From Tolypothrix sp. PCC 7712 (GTDB lineage: Bacteria; Cyanobacteriota; Cyanobacteriia; Cyanobacteriales; Nostocaceae): a DNA stretch of 64,000 nucleotides. This document shows positions 1 to 11,823 of the stretch, piece after piece. Positions within the stretch are counted from its first letter, which is position 1, and every line of letters starts with the position of its first letter. The position numbers and the translations under genes were made by a program. The notes beneath the pieces are model-generated. The model made no database searches, was not told the origin of the DNA, and saw only the letters and a list, made by a program, of their open reading frames with translations. The DNA lies in contig NZ_CP063785.1 of NCBI RefSeq assembly GCF_025860405.1, forward strand, positions 2,852,001-2,916,000, read 5' to 3'.

Positions 1-758
1 GCATACTGTTCCATATCAAAATGCACAGCCGCCCCTAATTCTTTAGCATGACGTAAAAGGGTGCGAATGCGATCGCTAACTCTCGCCTCACTACCTTCAG
101 CGTCTAAAGGGTCAAATTGCGAATAAAACGCCGTTAACTTCACAGAAACCTGAACTTTTGCTAGCTGTTCGCCATCTGCTTCATCAATAGCCGCTATAGC
201 TTTCCAATTCTTTGATGCAGCTACCAATTGCTGTATTAATTCCGAATAGCGTTCTAAGTAAGATTTAGCTTCTGTTTCTGTAATTACCGCCTCACCAAGT
301 AAGTCAATGGTGAAAGCCATTTTATCTTTACGTAGGCGTTCAACTGTTCTGATGACTTGTGTAATATTTTCCCCAGCAATATATTTATGAGCAAGAGTTT
401 CAACGGCTGTCGCCACTGTTGTGGCTGCTACTTGTCCCGGCATAGAATCAGGGTTAGCAAAATTCAGCATTCCCTTTAACGCCGCAGGTAATTCTACAGA
501 TTCATCTCCTAAATATTCTTGTAAATGGGCAGCAATTTCCGCTCTGCTGCGTAAAGCTGGTAATGTATCGATAAAGCGAAATAATTGCACCCGTAAACCT
601 GGATTGCTCATCGCCCAAGCTAGTAATTTATCATCCCAGCGCATTTGATCGCGCAAAGATGCCAAAAACGAGCGATTTTCTTGGGTTACTTCTAGAAGTT
701 GTTTAGCAATTTCTTGGGTTTTAGCTTCGTAGGTGCTGGTTTGTACTTGTAATACCAC
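1..758 (-). CDS. PutA-type proline dehydrogenase / glutamate-semialdehyde dehydrogenase, N-terminal part (cut by window edge)
   Basis: Reading the minus strand from a GTG at 758 gives about 252 codons that run off the window at position 1. The GTG has AGGAG about 10 bases upstream. The visible part has the PutA-like helical N-terminus and the start of the proline dehydrogenase TIM barrel, ending in AVHFDMEQY, a conserved barrel motif. In cyanobacteria the full protein is usually close to 1000 residues and oxidises proline to glutamate in two steps. Only the first quarter is visible, so the aldehyde dehydrogenase half is inferred. The GTG start explains why no ATG-initiated frame covers it. 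Confidence 0.75.
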   Translation of the reverse strand, partial: MVLQVQTSTYEAKTQEIAKQLLEVTQENRSFLASLRDQMRWDDKLLAWAMSNPGLRVQLFRFIDTLPALRSRAEIAAHLQEYLGDESVELPAALKGMLNFANPDSMPGQVAATTVATAVETLAHKYIAGENITQVIRTVERLRKDKMAFTIDLLGEAVITETEAKSYLERYSELIQQLVAASKNWKAIAAIDEADGEQLAKVQVSVKLTAFYSQFDPLDAEGSEARVSDRIRTLLRHAKELGAAVHFDMEQY

Positions 759-1255
759 TGATAATAACTCCTAATTCCAGGTAATACCAATTTTGGATTT
801 TAGATTGAAAACCTTGAAAATAAGGCCGTGACAGGATTTTCAAGCAATACTACATATCCCAAGTTGGTATAAGGCTTGCATTTACAAGCCTCTGTATTCT
901 ATTTTGACTCCTCAATTTTGCTGTCACCATATTTCCCAAGTGCAAAATTCATTTCCAGTTTCGGAAATCAAATCTACCTACGAAATACAATTTGTAGTGG
1001 AACAGGATTTACACAGAGGTTACAGAAAATCAAACCGCAGAGGAATGAATACTTGTCGGTTAAGGGTAAAAAGGGGAATGGGGAAAGGGAAAGGAAAAAC
1101 TTTAACCCTTAACCTTTAACCTTTTCTCCAAAACCAATTTTGAATTCAAAACGCTTAACTGAGTAGTATTGGTACACAGAGGAATAAGAGTTTGAGTAGT
1201 TATTGGCGTAAGTCCTATGGCAAATTCAGTTTAATAAATTAACGCATAAATTCAG
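759..1255. other. intergenic region with dispersed repeat
   Basis: About 500 bp without a convincing gene. Positions 1048-1173 hold one copy of a roughly 125-bp repeat that begins ATACTTGTCGGTTAAGGG and ends CTTAACTGAGTAGTATTGG, with a purine-rich then pyrimidine-rich centre. A second copy lies at 8781-8911. The ends are imperfect inverted repeats, so it looks like a small non-autonomous repeat element. No promoter was assigned with confidence. Confidence 0.55.
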
Positions 1256-1930
1256 ATGTCCAACATCAGAAATAAAGATATATCTAAAGAAAAATTGCTC
1301 GATATTTTATTATATCGCTGGCAACAAACACTCCTACCTTTGAAGGTTAATCCAATAGATACAAATATTATTTTTAATCACCTAATTGCAGGTTATTTGG
1401 CTCCTGGGCGTTATTACCATACATTAGAACATATTCTTCACGTTCTGATTACTATTGATAATTTACAGGACTATGTTCAAGATATGTATGCTGTACAAAT
1501 TGCCGCTTGGTTTCACGATATAGTTTATGACACTCAGGCTAAAGATAACGAAGAAAAAAGCGCAGAATATGCAAGTGAATTATTACATAATTTAGGGCTG
1601 ACCGCTAATAAAATTGACCACATCACCCGCTTAATTATCGATACAAAATCACATCAAGCGGCTGCGGATGATTTTGATAGCCAAGTTCTACTGGATGCCG
1701 ACTTAGCAATTTTAGCTGCCGACCCAGTTCAATATCAAGAATATGCTCAGGCAATTCGCCAAGAATATGCTTGGGTTCCACAAGACCAATATATTGCTGG
1801 ACGCAAGCAAGTTTTAGAAAAATTTTTGCAGCGCGATCGCATTTATTTTACGCCTTTAATGTTTGAGGTTGCCGAAGAAATTGCCAGAGCTAATATCACA
1901 GCCGAAATTAAAACTTTGAGCCAAGGATAA
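1256..1930 (+). CDS. HD-domain-like predicted metal-dependent phosphohydrolase
   Basis: 224 residues. The HD-superfamily pattern is visible: YHTLEHI (about residues 59-65), AAWFHDIVYD (about 83-92, the HD pair) and a later LLDADLAIL (Asp ligand). These are the metal ligands of HD phosphohydrolases, and proteins of this type are annotated as predicted metal-dependent HD-superfamily phosphohydrolases. The substrate is unknown. No signal peptide or membrane segment is seen, so it is probably cytosolic. It stands alone, with a hairpin just downstream at 1989-2021 that could end its transcript. Confidence 0.75.
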   Translation: MSNIRNKDISKEKLLDILLYRWQQTLLPLKVNPIDTNIIFNHLIAGYLAPGRYYHTLEHILHVLITIDNLQDYVQDMYAVQIAAWFHDIVYDTQAKDNEEKSAEYASELLHNLGLTANKIDHITRLIIDTKSHQAAADDFDSQVLLDADLAILAADPVQYQEYAQAIRQEYAWVPQDQYIAGRKQVLEKFLQRDRIYFTPLMFEVAEEIARANITAEIKTLSQG

Positions 1931-1988
1931 AAGACAAATTAAATATCTATTATGCTGGAATGGCACTTACATAAAAAAGTTGCTCCCC

Positions 1989-2021
1989 AGATCCCCGACT
2001 TTTTGAAAAAGTCGGGGATCT
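1989..2021. terminator. perfect hairpin, possible terminator
   Basis: A 14-bp stem (AGATCCCCGACTTTT with its complement) closes a short loop about 58 bp after the HD gene. There is no long T run, so it may be a dispersed repeat rather than a true rho-independent terminator. A related hairpin occurs at 20242-20276. The following stretch to 2273 holds no gene I can support. Confidence 0.5.
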
Positions 2022-2258
2022 AAATCTCGCTCAAGTGAGTAGCATTCTCCAGTAGGGTGTGTTATGGCTTTAGCCTAATGCACCGTTGATATCCCAACAA
2101 TTAAGGAATTTAATCAGATTAAATTCATTTAAATAATATTCATAGATGCAGCTACCCATCTATGGCATTCTATTTTTAAATTAATAATCTTGAATTGAAT
2201 TTCTACTTCTTCTCTATTCTTGAAGGTACAAATCACCATAAGATAATTAGCGCGGTGA

Positions 2259-3041
<783 letters not shown>

Positions 3042-3049
3042 GGAGTGCT

Positions 3050-3099
3050 GAATGTTGAGTGTACAGTGCGGAAAGCTCAGTACTCTACACTCAACATTC
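3050..3099. terminator. hairpin between convergent genes
   Basis: GAATGTTGAGTGTA at 3050-3063 is exactly complementary to 3086-3099. It sits 9 bp after fabG and just before the 3' end of the convergent protease gene, so it could terminate both. There is no clear T tract. The repeat type (gtgctgagtactgag-like) is common in Nostocales. Confidence 0.5.
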
Positions 3100-3109
3100 A
3101 ATTCACAAC

Positions 3110-4207
3110 TTATAATCCCAACAGTGCTGGTTCTACGCCTACTTTTTTCCAAGCATTACGAACAGCATTTTGTTCTTTACTTCCATGACCATATAATTCG
3201 CCAGCTACAGAGATTGTATGGTGTGCGGCTTTGGCAAAATTTGAACGGGGGCGTAATCTGTCTCTTAAGGTGATATACCAGATTTTTCCAGCTTTTTCCC
3301 AAGCGTAACCACCGATTTCTACTGCGGCTAAATAAAAAGCATGGTTGGGAATACCAGAGTTGATATGTACACCTCCGTTATCTTCGGTTCCTTTATATAA
3401 ATCTTTGACATGGGCGGGTTGGGGGTCTTTACCCAATACAGGATCGTCGTAAGCAGTTCCCGGCGCTTTCATAGAGCGAATACCTACTCCTTTCACCCCA
3501 GGCATAAATAAACCAGCGCCAATGATCCAGTCGGCTTGATCTGCTGTGTGGTTGAGTACCCGTTGTTTAACTAAGGAACCAAAGACATCAGACATAGATT
3601 CATTTAATGCCCCCGGTTGATTTTGATAGGTTAAATTCGCTTCATATTGAGTGATCCCGTGGGTGAGTTCATGGGCGATGACATCAATTGATTTGGTGAA
3701 GCGAGTAAAAATCTGCCCATCGCCATCGCCATAAACCATTTGGTTGCCATCCCAAAAGGCGTTGTCATAATTCTGGCTGTAATGAACTGTAGAGTCTAAA
3801 CGCAAACCGCGATCGTCAATAGAATTTCGCTTGTAGATTTCCTTGTAAAAATCAAAGGTAGCACCAGCAGCATCATAGGCTTCATTGACGGCGGGGTCTT
3901 GAGTAGGAGGATTGCCCTCACCACGTACCAGTTTGCCAGGCAGTTCTATACCATTATTGGCATCATAAATCGTCCGGCGCTTCTCTCCAGTTGATTTAGC
4001 CGAAGGAATTAAGCTTAAGACATCACGTTGTCCGCGAATCCGGGCGGAACGGGTTAAGCTTTGAAACGCCCAGTCACTCTGTTGAGTATCACCACGTTTG
4101 GCTATCTCCTTCAACATATGTGGTGGGACAACAAAGCAAATCGGACAAAATTGGTTATTGGCGTGACAAACCTGAGATTTAGCCGCTCTTTTACCTTGAC
4201 GATGCAT
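3110..4207 (-). CDS. M4-family (thermolysin-like) neutral metalloprotease
   Basis: 365 residues. HELTH within VIAHELTHGITQYE gives the two zinc His ligands and the catalytic Glu; NESMSDVFG supplies the third zinc ligand (Glu); GGVHINSGIPNHAF is the substrate/transition-state His region. These are diagnostic of peptidase family M4. The N-terminus has Cys/His residues (HANNQFCPICFVVPPHML) and no obvious signal peptide or long pro-region, so it matches the short form of M4 proteins rather than secreted pre-pro-enzymes. Its cellular location is therefore unclear. Confidence 0.9.
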   Translation of the reverse strand: MHRQGKRAAKSQVCHANNQFCPICFVVPPHMLKEIAKRGDTQQSDWAFQSLTRSARIRGQRDVLSLIPSAKSTGEKRRTIYDANNGIELPGKLVRGEGNPPTQDPAVNEAYDAAGATFDFYKEIYKRNSIDDRGLRLDSTVHYSQNYDNAFWDGNQMVYGDGDGQIFTRFTKSIDVIAHELTHGITQYEANLTYQNQPGALNESMSDVFGSLVKQRVLNHTADQADWIIGAGLFMPGVKGVGIRSMKAPGTAYDDPVLGKDPQPAHVKDLYKGTEDNGGVHINSGIPNHAFYLAAVEIGGYAWEKAGKIWYITLRDRLRPRSNFAKAAHHTISVAGELYGHGSKEQNAVRNAWKKVGVEPALLGL

Positions 4208-4324
4208 AGTTTTACTCCTGAATCACAGAAGTGGCGATCGCATTTCCATTCAATTTGCGATCGCCACTGTCCTTAGATCCAGACAAATTTGCTCAAATTT
4301 CGAGGTTTTGTCACAAAAATTCAC

Positions 4325-5428
4325 TCATGAAATTGCTTCCACCCTCTTCATTCGTCCCCAGATAGTAAAGCCAATCAGGAGGATGACACTTAAGGTTGTA
4401 GCTAGCATTTGCACCAAGGACAAATGCTGCATTCTCATCGCCAACAAATTAAAAACTAAGCTAATTGACCACAGGGTAAACGCAGCACGGCGTTGAGAGA
4501 ATCCCCAAGCTAGCAAGCGGTGATGAAGATGGTCTTTTCCTGGCGTACTCATGGGGTTTTTACCCGCCATCAGCCTTCGCACAATTACTTGTGTTGTATC
4601 CAGTACTGGAAGTAGCAAAAATAATACTGTTGGTACAAGTGCAAATACGGTAGTTACTTGCAATTTTCCTAAAATACTAGTCGCCGCTAGTACATAGCCA
4701 AAAAAGTAGGCTCCAGCATCACCCATAATAATTCTGGAGGGGTGGAAGTTATGGCGCAAAAAGCCCAAAGCTGCGCCTCCCAATGCTGCTAGGACTAAGG
4801 TTGCGGCTGCTTTTTGGGAAATTTGAGCAGAAACCGCCAATAGGCTCATCGCAGTGATAAAACTCACTCCTCCAGCTAAACCATCCATACCATCCATCAA
4901 GTTGATAGCATTGGTAATACCTACTACCCAAAATACTGTCAGTGATAGGGAAAGGAGATAATCAATGGGTGTGCCAAAAGTAACTTCGATTCTAATACCG
5001 TTAGCAACTAGTAACAGCGCCGTGAGAATTTGAGTGAACATCCGCACAGAGGGAGGTAAGCCAAATTGATCATCAATAAAGCCAACCAGAACTAAGATTG
5101 TTCCTCCCAAAAGGATAGTTAAAACCTGAGCTAATACACCTTGCAATTCAATCGGTCGTAAAAGGGTAGCTAATACCAGTGCAGCAATCACACCTGTGTA
5201 AATAGCCAATCCCCCTGCATTTGGCAAAGGTTCTCGGTTCAGTCGTCGTGCGTTTGGTTGATCGGCCCAACCCACCCGCAAAGCAAATTTACGTACTGTC
5301 GGCATTAAACGCCAGGTTACTAACCAAGCCAAAATAAACGTAAACATTACAGCCAACCAGCCGGTGCCGCTTGGTTCGGCAATACCCAGGGATTTCAGGG
5401 AGTTATATAGATTCATCTCCCAATCCAA
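4325..5428 (-). CDS. MraY/WecA/TagO-family undecaprenyl-phosphate sugar-1-phosphate transferase
   Basis: 367 residues with about ten hydrophobic segments. Family motifs are visible: NAINLMDGMDGLAGG, MGDAGAYFFGY (catalytic Asp region) and GKDHLHHRLL (His motif near the C-terminus). Members move an N-acetylhexosamine-1-phosphate (often GlcNAc) from UDP onto undecaprenyl phosphate, starting wall-polymer or exopolysaccharide synthesis. The sequence fits the WecA/TagO/RgpG subgroup better than MraY, but the exact sugar is not readable. An alternative start is Met5 (5416). Confidence 0.85.
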   Translation of the reverse strand: MDWEMNLYNSLKSLGIAEPSGTGWLAVMFTFILAWLVTWRLMPTVRKFALRVGWADQPNARRLNREPLPNAGGLAIYTGVIAALVLATLLRPIELQGVLAQVLTILLGGTILVLVGFIDDQFGLPPSVRMFTQILTALLLVANGIRIEVTFGTPIDYLLSLSLTVFWVVGITNAINLMDGMDGLAGGVSFITAMSLLAVSAQISQKAAATLVLAALGGAALGFLRHNFHPSRIIMGDAGAYFFGYVLAATSILGKLQVTTVFALVPTVLFLLLPVLDTTQVIVRRLMAGKNPMSTPGKDHLHHRLLAWGFSQRRAAFTLWSISLVFNLLAMRMQHLSLVQMLATTLSVILLIGFTIWGRMKRVEAIS

Positions 5429-5504
5429 CCATTACTGCTAATATTCAACATAAGCATCAACTGTATCTTAATCAATAAAAGTTAAGGTTAAGGTCATTTG
5501 TTAT

Positions 5505-5650
5505 TTGTCATTTGTCATTTGTCATTTGTTATTTGTCATTTGTCATTTGTCATTGGGTAATTGGTATTTGTCCTTGTCCCTTGATCACTCTTTTTCCCAG
5601 TCCCCAATCCCCAATCCCCAGTCCCCAATCCCCAATCTCCAATCCCCAAT
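5505..5650. repeat. short tandem repeats (TCATTTG heptamers and CCCCAAT heptamers)
   Basis: A run of repeated TCATTTG-type heptamers is followed by a run of CCCCAAT/CCCCAGT heptamers. Such short tandemly repeated repeats are typical of Nostocales intergenic DNA. The same heptamers recur near 18258-18306 and 7490-7530. They lie between the WecA-like gene and the groEL promoter. Confidence 0.85.
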
Positions 5651-5663
5651 CTTCGTCATAGTA

Positions 5664-5690
5664 TTAGCACTCTGGCGCTGTGAGTGCTAA
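5664..5690 (+). promoter_or_regulatory. CIRCE element (HrcA operator) upstream of groEL
   Basis: TTAGCACTC, nine bases, GAGTGCTAA: an exact CIRCE inverted repeat ending 32 bp before the groEL ATG. It is the binding site of the heat-shock repressor HrcA, so groEL here should be induced by heat stress. Confidence 0.95.
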
Positions 5691-5719
5691 ATTGTCTAAT
5701 GGAAGCGCTTGAGAAATAA

Positions 5720-7399
<1,680 letters not shown>

Positions 7400-7452
7400 G
7401 CCACCAGTGCTGAGTACTGAGTGCCGAGTACTGAGTAAAAATTAGTTAGTAT

Positions 7453-7484
7453 AAACAGTTTGTCTTTGCACAAACTGTTTTTTA
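7453..7484 (+). terminator. rho-independent terminator after groEL
   Basis: AAACAGTTTGT pairs with ACAAACTGTTT around a 6-nt loop and is followed by T residues, about 55 bp after the groEL stop. TCATTTG/TTGGTAA-type heptamer repeats follow. Confidence 0.85.
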
Positions 7485-7616
7485 TTTGTCATTTGGTAAT
7501 TGGTAATTGGTAATTGGTAATTGGTAATGGGAATTTATCCCCAATGCCCCATGCCCAATGCCCCATGCCCCAGATTGCGGTAAAATACAGCCCACGGCGT
7601 GTTTTGGGGCTGGGTA

Positions 7617-8708
7617 ATGACTTCTGTAATTAATGTGAATTTACCAGAGCAATCTTATGAGATTGCGATCGCACCTGGTAGTTTAGATCAACTGGGTGAG
7701 AAAATGACTAGTTTGCAGCTAGGGAAAAAGGTACTAGTCGTTTCTAATCCCACTATTTTTAAGCATTATGGTGATAGAGCTATCAATTCTTTAAAAACGG
7801 CAGGATTTGAAGTTTCTAGCTGTATCTTACCAGCCGGGGAACGCTTCAAAAACCTGAATTCTATTCAAAAAATCTACGATGCAGCTTTAGAAAACCGCCT
7901 CGAACGTTCCGCTACAATTGTGGCGTTGGGTGGTGGTGTGATTGGTGATATGGCTGGTTTTGCTGCCGCTACTTGGTTGCGTGGGATTAGTGTCGTGCAA
8001 GTGCCTACCACATTGTTAGCAATGGTAGATTCGGCAATTGGGGGCAAAACAGGCGTAAATCATCCCCAAGGTAAAAACTTGATAGGGGCTTTTCATCAGC
8101 CGCGCTTAGTATTAATTGACCCCGAAGTTTTGAAAACTCTCCCCGTGCGCGAGTTTCGGGCGGGAATGGCAGAAGTAATTAAGTATGGTGTGATTTGGGA
8201 TGCGGATTTGTTTTCCCAAATGGAAGCAAGTAAACACCTGAACCAACTCCGCTACATTAAACCTGAACTGATAGAAATCATATTAATTAGGTCTTGTCAA
8301 GCTAAAGCCGATGTCGTCAGCAAAGATGAGAAAGAAGCTGGATTAAGGGCAATTCTCAATTATGGTCACACCATTGGTCATGCAGTAGAAAGCTTGACTG
8401 GTTATCGCCTAGTCAATCACGGCGAAGCTGTGGGTATTGGTATGGTAGCAGCTGGGCAAATTGCCGTGGAACTAGGAATGTGGCAAAAAGAAGAGACAGA
8501 ACGTCAAAACGCCTTAATTCAAAAAGCAGGTTTACCGACTCAATTACCCTCTGGGGTAGATATTGCAGCCATTATTGACGCACTGCAACTAGATAAAAAA
8601 GTCAAAGCAGGTAAAGTCAGGTTTGTTTTACCAACACAGATAGGTGTAGTGACAGTTACCGATGAAGTACCAGCAGATACGATTCGCCAAGTTTTACAGG
8701 CGATGTAA
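7617..8708 (+). CDS. aroB: 3-dehydroquinate synthase
   Basis: About 363 residues from ATG 7617 (an in-frame upstream ATG at 7599 would add MFWGWV, which the family does not normally have). [20 protein letters not shown], the metal/NAD region [14 protein letters not shown] and the zinc ligands in NYGHTIGHA(V)E and [10 protein letters not shown] are visible. It converts DAHP to 3-dehydroquinate, the second shikimate-pathway step, in the cytosol. It is a single gene with no operon partner in sight. Confidence 0.95.
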   Translation: MTSVINVNLPEQSYEIAIAPGSLDQLGEKMTSLQLGKKVLVVSNPTIFKHYGDRAINSLKTAGFEVSSCILPAGERFKNLNSIQKIYDAALENRLERSATIVALGGGVIGDMAGFAAATWLRGISVVQVPTTLLAMVDSAIGGKTGVNHPQGKNLIGAFHQPRLVLIDPEVLKTLPVREFRAGMAEVIKYGVIWDADLFSQMEASKHLNQLRYIKPELIEIILIRSCQAKADVVSKDEKEAGLRAILNYGHTIGHAVESLTGYRLVNHGEAVGIGMVAAGQIAVELGMWQKEETERQNALIQKAGLPTQLPSGVDIAAIIDALQLDKKVKAGKVRFVLPTQIGVVTVTDEVPADTIRQVLQAM

Positions 8709-8780
8709 TCAATTCACAACCAATTACAGATTGCGGGTACATGAGGTCACCAAACACGGGTAGGGGCAAGGCAGTGCCCA

Positions 8781-8911
8781 ATACTTGTCGGTTAAGGGCA
8801 AAAGGGGAAGGGGAAAAGGGGCAAGAAAAAACCTTTAACCCTTACCCTTTCACCTTTTCCCCAAACCAAATTCCAACTTGAAAATCCTTAACCGAGCAGT
8901 ATTGAGGCACT
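8781..8911. repeat. dispersed repeat, second copy
   Basis: Begins AATACTTGTCGGTTAAGGGC and ends TCCTTAACCGAGCAGTATTG, matching 1048-1173 in both ends and in the purine/pyrimidine-rich centre. The ends are imperfect inverted repeats (AATACTTGTCGGTTAAG against AATACTGCTCGGTTAAG). A half copy (CCTTAACCGACAAGTATT) lies at about 24080-24097. Confidence 0.7.
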
Positions 8912-9038
8912 GCCTTGCCCTCTAGAATATATTGATGTGTTGCAAACATTATTTGATTTAGTATAAGTAATGCCTTAGCCAAAAAAAGAGTATGAAGAGA
9001 TAGGGCAGATATAATGTCCGAATTTTTCACTAATCTTT

Positions 9039-9166
9039 ACTATAGGGACTTCCAGAAATTAAATTATCCATTTTTCGGAGGCAAGACCATCATTGTATTC
9101 TTCTTCCTCATCTGCTTGCCAAAGAGATTATTTTTTTATTTGGAAGTCTCATACCCGGACTATAGT
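9039..9166. repeat. MITE-like inverted-repeat element overlapping the end of the hybrid kinase gene
   Basis: ACTATAGGGACTTCCA at the left and the complement of TGGAAGTCTCATACCCGGACTATAGT at the right form imperfect terminal inverted repeats about 128 bp apart. The right end overlaps the last codons and stop of the minus-strand kinase gene (stop at 9149). A short non-autonomous insertion may therefore have supplied the present stop codon. No clean target duplication was seen. Confidence 0.4.
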
Positions 9167-11122
9167 TAAAATCGCCTGTATTAGTATCTCTGGCTCAATT
9201 GGTTTGGAAATATGCTCTTGAAATCCGGCGGATAGTGCGAGTTGTTGATCGACATCTCCTGCATAAGCAGTGAGGGCGATCGCTGGAATTTCTCTACTCT
9301 GGTCAGGTGACTGCTTTCTAATTTGACGAATTAGTGTATAGCCATCCATATCGGGCATCCCAATATCACTGATCAGCAAATCAAATTTTGCTTGCCCCAA
9401 ACTGCTCAGAGCATCATGTGCTGATTGGGCTTGCGTCACTTGCGCCCCGTACTGTTCTAGCAGGAAGGCAATGAACTCCCGCGAATCTCTGTCATCATCT
9501 ACAAGCAGCGTTTGCAACCCATTGAGATTGAAGTCTGAGCGATTATGAAAGGTAGTATCATTTTGATTCAGTTGTGCGGCAGCGAGCAGTGGAAACTTGA
9601 CTGTAAAGGTTGCTCCTTGTCCAACTCCCTTGCTTGCTGCTTGAACGGTTCCTCCATGCAGTTCAACCAAATGACGCACGATCGCTAACCCTAACCCTAA
9701 TCCACCAAATCTGCGGGTCGTTGTCCCATCAGCTTGGCGGAAGTAGTCAAAGACATAGGGCAGAAAGTCACTAGAGATCCCCATACCAGTGTCGCTGACA
9801 GTGATTTGAGTATATTCCAAAGGATGAGTATCTACTTCATTCTTCATCCTTTCTAACCGCACCTCGACTCGACCACCCTGTGAGGTAAATTTAATCGCGT
9901 TGGAAAGTAGATTGCAAACAACCTGTTGCAGACGACCAGAATCACCCAATACTTGCCCAAGGTTTGGTTCAAATACTGTTTGAATCTGAATGGATTTAGC
10001 TTCAGCAGCGAGCCGCACGGTTTCCAAGGCTGCTTTGATGATCAAGCTGAGGCTAACTGGAACTTTATTTAAACTCAACTTGCCTTGAAGAATGCGCGAC
10101 ACATTCAGCAAATCTTCAATCAGTTGCGCTTGTAGTTTAGCGTTGCGCTCGATAGTTGCAAGTGCATACTGAGTTTTGGCTACGTCCTGTTGGCTCGTTT
10201 GCAAAATTTTTGTCCATCCCAAAATCGGATTCAGGGGCGATCGCAATTCATGAGACAGCACAGCCAGAAATTCATCTTTAATCCGGTTGGCTTGTTGTGC
10301 TTGTTCAGTTTGTTGTTGTAAAGAAACCATCAGCCGATTGAGGCGCTCGTTCTGCTCTTGCAGCAAGACTTCTGCTTGTTTGCGCTCGGTGATATCGGAC
10401 AGGATGAAAACCGCACCTGTGAGTGTCCCCAGGCGATCAAATACCGGGTCGATAGTTTTGGCAAACCACCGTCCTTGGGACTGAAATTCTAGAACTTGCC
10501 GTTGGTGAGTTTCTTGAGCACGGCGAAAACAGGTGCCGTCACCCATTCCCCATTCTGCGTTTAACAACTCATGGTAAAGACGACCCAAAATTTCGCTCTT
10601 ATGCTTGCAAACAAGCTGTATCATCGCTCGATTACAACGGCGAATTCTACCTTCTCTATCTACCAGACATACGCCGTCGTTGATTGAGTCAAAGGTGGTT
10701 TGCCACTCTCGGGCTGAGGACAAAGCAGCTTCCTCTGCGCGGCGAATTCGCAGCAGCGATCGCACTGTAGCCAGCAGTTCAATAGGTTCAACGGGTTGCA
10801 CTAGATAGCCATCAGCACCACTGTCTAAACCTTCTGCTTTATCCTGGCTTTGGATAAAACTTGCAGAAAGTTGTAGCACAGGGATAAAAGCCAATTCGGG
10901 GTTGGCCTTAATTTGGCGACAGACCTCAAAGCCGCTGATATCAGGTAATTTGACATCCAAAATCACCAAATCTGGCTGATGATTGGCAACTGCCTTTAAT
11001 CCTGCCGCTCCGGTTGCTGCTTCCACGACAGCAAAGCCTGCGTTTTGCAAAATTCGAGTCACAACGTAACGATTGGCTTCGTTATCGTCAACATGCAGGA
11101 TCGTCACCCGTGGCTCAGACAT
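9149..11122 (-). CDS. hybrid sensor histidine kinase (receiver-PAS-HisKA-HATPase-receiver)
   Basis: About 657 residues from Met at 11122 (MSEPRVTILHVDDNE). Order: receiver 1 (VDDNEANR, phospho-Asp in LVILDVKLPDISG), PAS (FDSINDGVCLVDREGRIRRCNRAM), coiled coil, HisKA (FLAVLSHELRSPLNPILGW, phospho-His), HATPase (LLSNAIKFT, DTGMGIS, GGLGLGLAIV) and a C-terminal receiver (LLVDDDRDSREF, LLISDIGMPDMDG). It has no membrane segment, so it is a soluble kinase. Its start overlaps the receiver gene upstream, suggesting co-transcription. The 3' end may be altered by a small repeat element (9039-9166). The signal is not readable. Confidence 0.9.
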   Translation of the reverse strand: MSEPRVTILHVDDNEANRYVVTRILQNAGFAVVEAATGAAGLKAVANHQPDLVILDVKLPDISGFEVCRQIKANPELAFIPVLQLSASFIQSQDKAEGLDSGADGYLVQPVEPIELLATVRSLLRIRRAEEAALSSAREWQTTFDSINDGVCLVDREGRIRRCNRAMIQLVCKHKSEILGRLYHELLNAEWGMGDGTCFRRAQETHQRQVLEFQSQGRWFAKTIDPVFDRLGTLTGAVFILSDITERKQAEVLLQEQNERLNRLMVSLQQQTEQAQQANRIKDEFLAVLSHELRSPLNPILGWTKILQTSQQDVAKTQYALATIERNAKLQAQLIEDLLNVSRILQGKLSLNKVPVSLSLIIKAALETVRLAAEAKSIQIQTVFEPNLGQVLGDSGRLQQVVCNLLSNAIKFTSQGGRVEVRLERMKNEVDTHPLEYTQITVSDTGMGISSDFLPYVFDYFRQADGTTTRRFGGLGLGLAIVRHLVELHGGTVQAASKGVGQGATFTVKFPLLAAAQLNQNDTTFHNRSDFNLNGLQTLLVDDDRDSREFIAFLLEQYGAQVTQAQSAHDALSSLGQAKFDLLISDIGMPDMDGYTLIRQIRKQSPDQSREIPAIALTAYAGDVDQQLALSAGFQEHISKPIEPEILIQAILTIVRV

Positions 11123-11510
11123 AACTTTGCCCGCAAGCATCTAGAACCAGTCCAGCTTTTACGAGCGCATCTTGGAGTTGGGCAATCGCTGTTCCTTGAG
11201 AACCGATGTCTTTAGAAAGAATGGCGATGCTTTTTTTTGCTAATTGACTGTGCGCTTCTGCATCCAGCTGTGCTGATGAGTAGATAATCGCCGGAATCGA
11301 CTGAGTGACAGTATTGCTCTTCAGCTCCTTGAGGACATCAAACCCGCTCAACTCTGGCATTTCCAAATCAAGCACGATGGCACTTGGTTGCTCGCGTTGT
11401 GCTAAATTTAATCCTTCCTGTCCATTCATGGCTTCTAAAATACTTAACTGTGTATTTACCAACAACTGTTTCACTAAATACCGATAGGCGGGGTCATCAT
11501 CAATTAACAA
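11115..11510 (-). CDS. single-domain response regulator
   Basis: About 131 residues from a TTG start at 11510; the frame extends upstream without an ATG, so the true start may be a few codons earlier (reading QTLLLIDDD). Acid pocket IDDDPAYRY, phospho-Asp in AIVLDLEMPELSG, conserved Thr/Ser region IIYSSAQ and Lys in LSKD are present. It is a CheY-like receiver with no output domain. It overlaps the next gene by 8 bp, so it likely works with that hybrid kinase. Confidence 0.8.
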   Translation of the reverse strand: MLIDDDPAYRYLVKQLLVNTQLSILEAMNGQEGLNLAQREQPSAIVLDLEMPELSGFDVLKELKSNTVTQSIPAIIYSSAQLDAEAHSQLAKKSIAILSKDIGSQGTAIAQLQDALVKAGLVLDACGQSYV

Positions 11511-11823
11511 GAGTGTTTGAGGTTGGTTCTGATTAATTAGCCTATTAACTCACCATTCGCGTAATCCAAATCGGAAATAATTAATTCCCAAAAAACCATG
11601 AAATTCCTACTATATATAGCTTTGGTTTTGGTAATCAGAATAGAAAGCTTACACTTACCCGATTTCCCTCAAAGATTTCAGTAGGAATCTGAATGTATCG
11701 GTGCGATCGCACCGTCATCGCACTGTGAACTAACCACGCCTCTAAAGGGTATATGGATAAAAGTTTGATGCGATTAATCCTTTTGTTGTAAGCCTTTTAA
11801 CCATTTTGATGAATTCTTTATTT
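11511..11823. other. intergenic, probable promoter region for the receiver/hybrid kinase pair
   Basis: About 310 bp with no gene. It contains GCGATCGC-type palindromic sequence near 11703 and AT-rich stretches. I see no clear operator or RNA gene. Confidence 0.4.
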
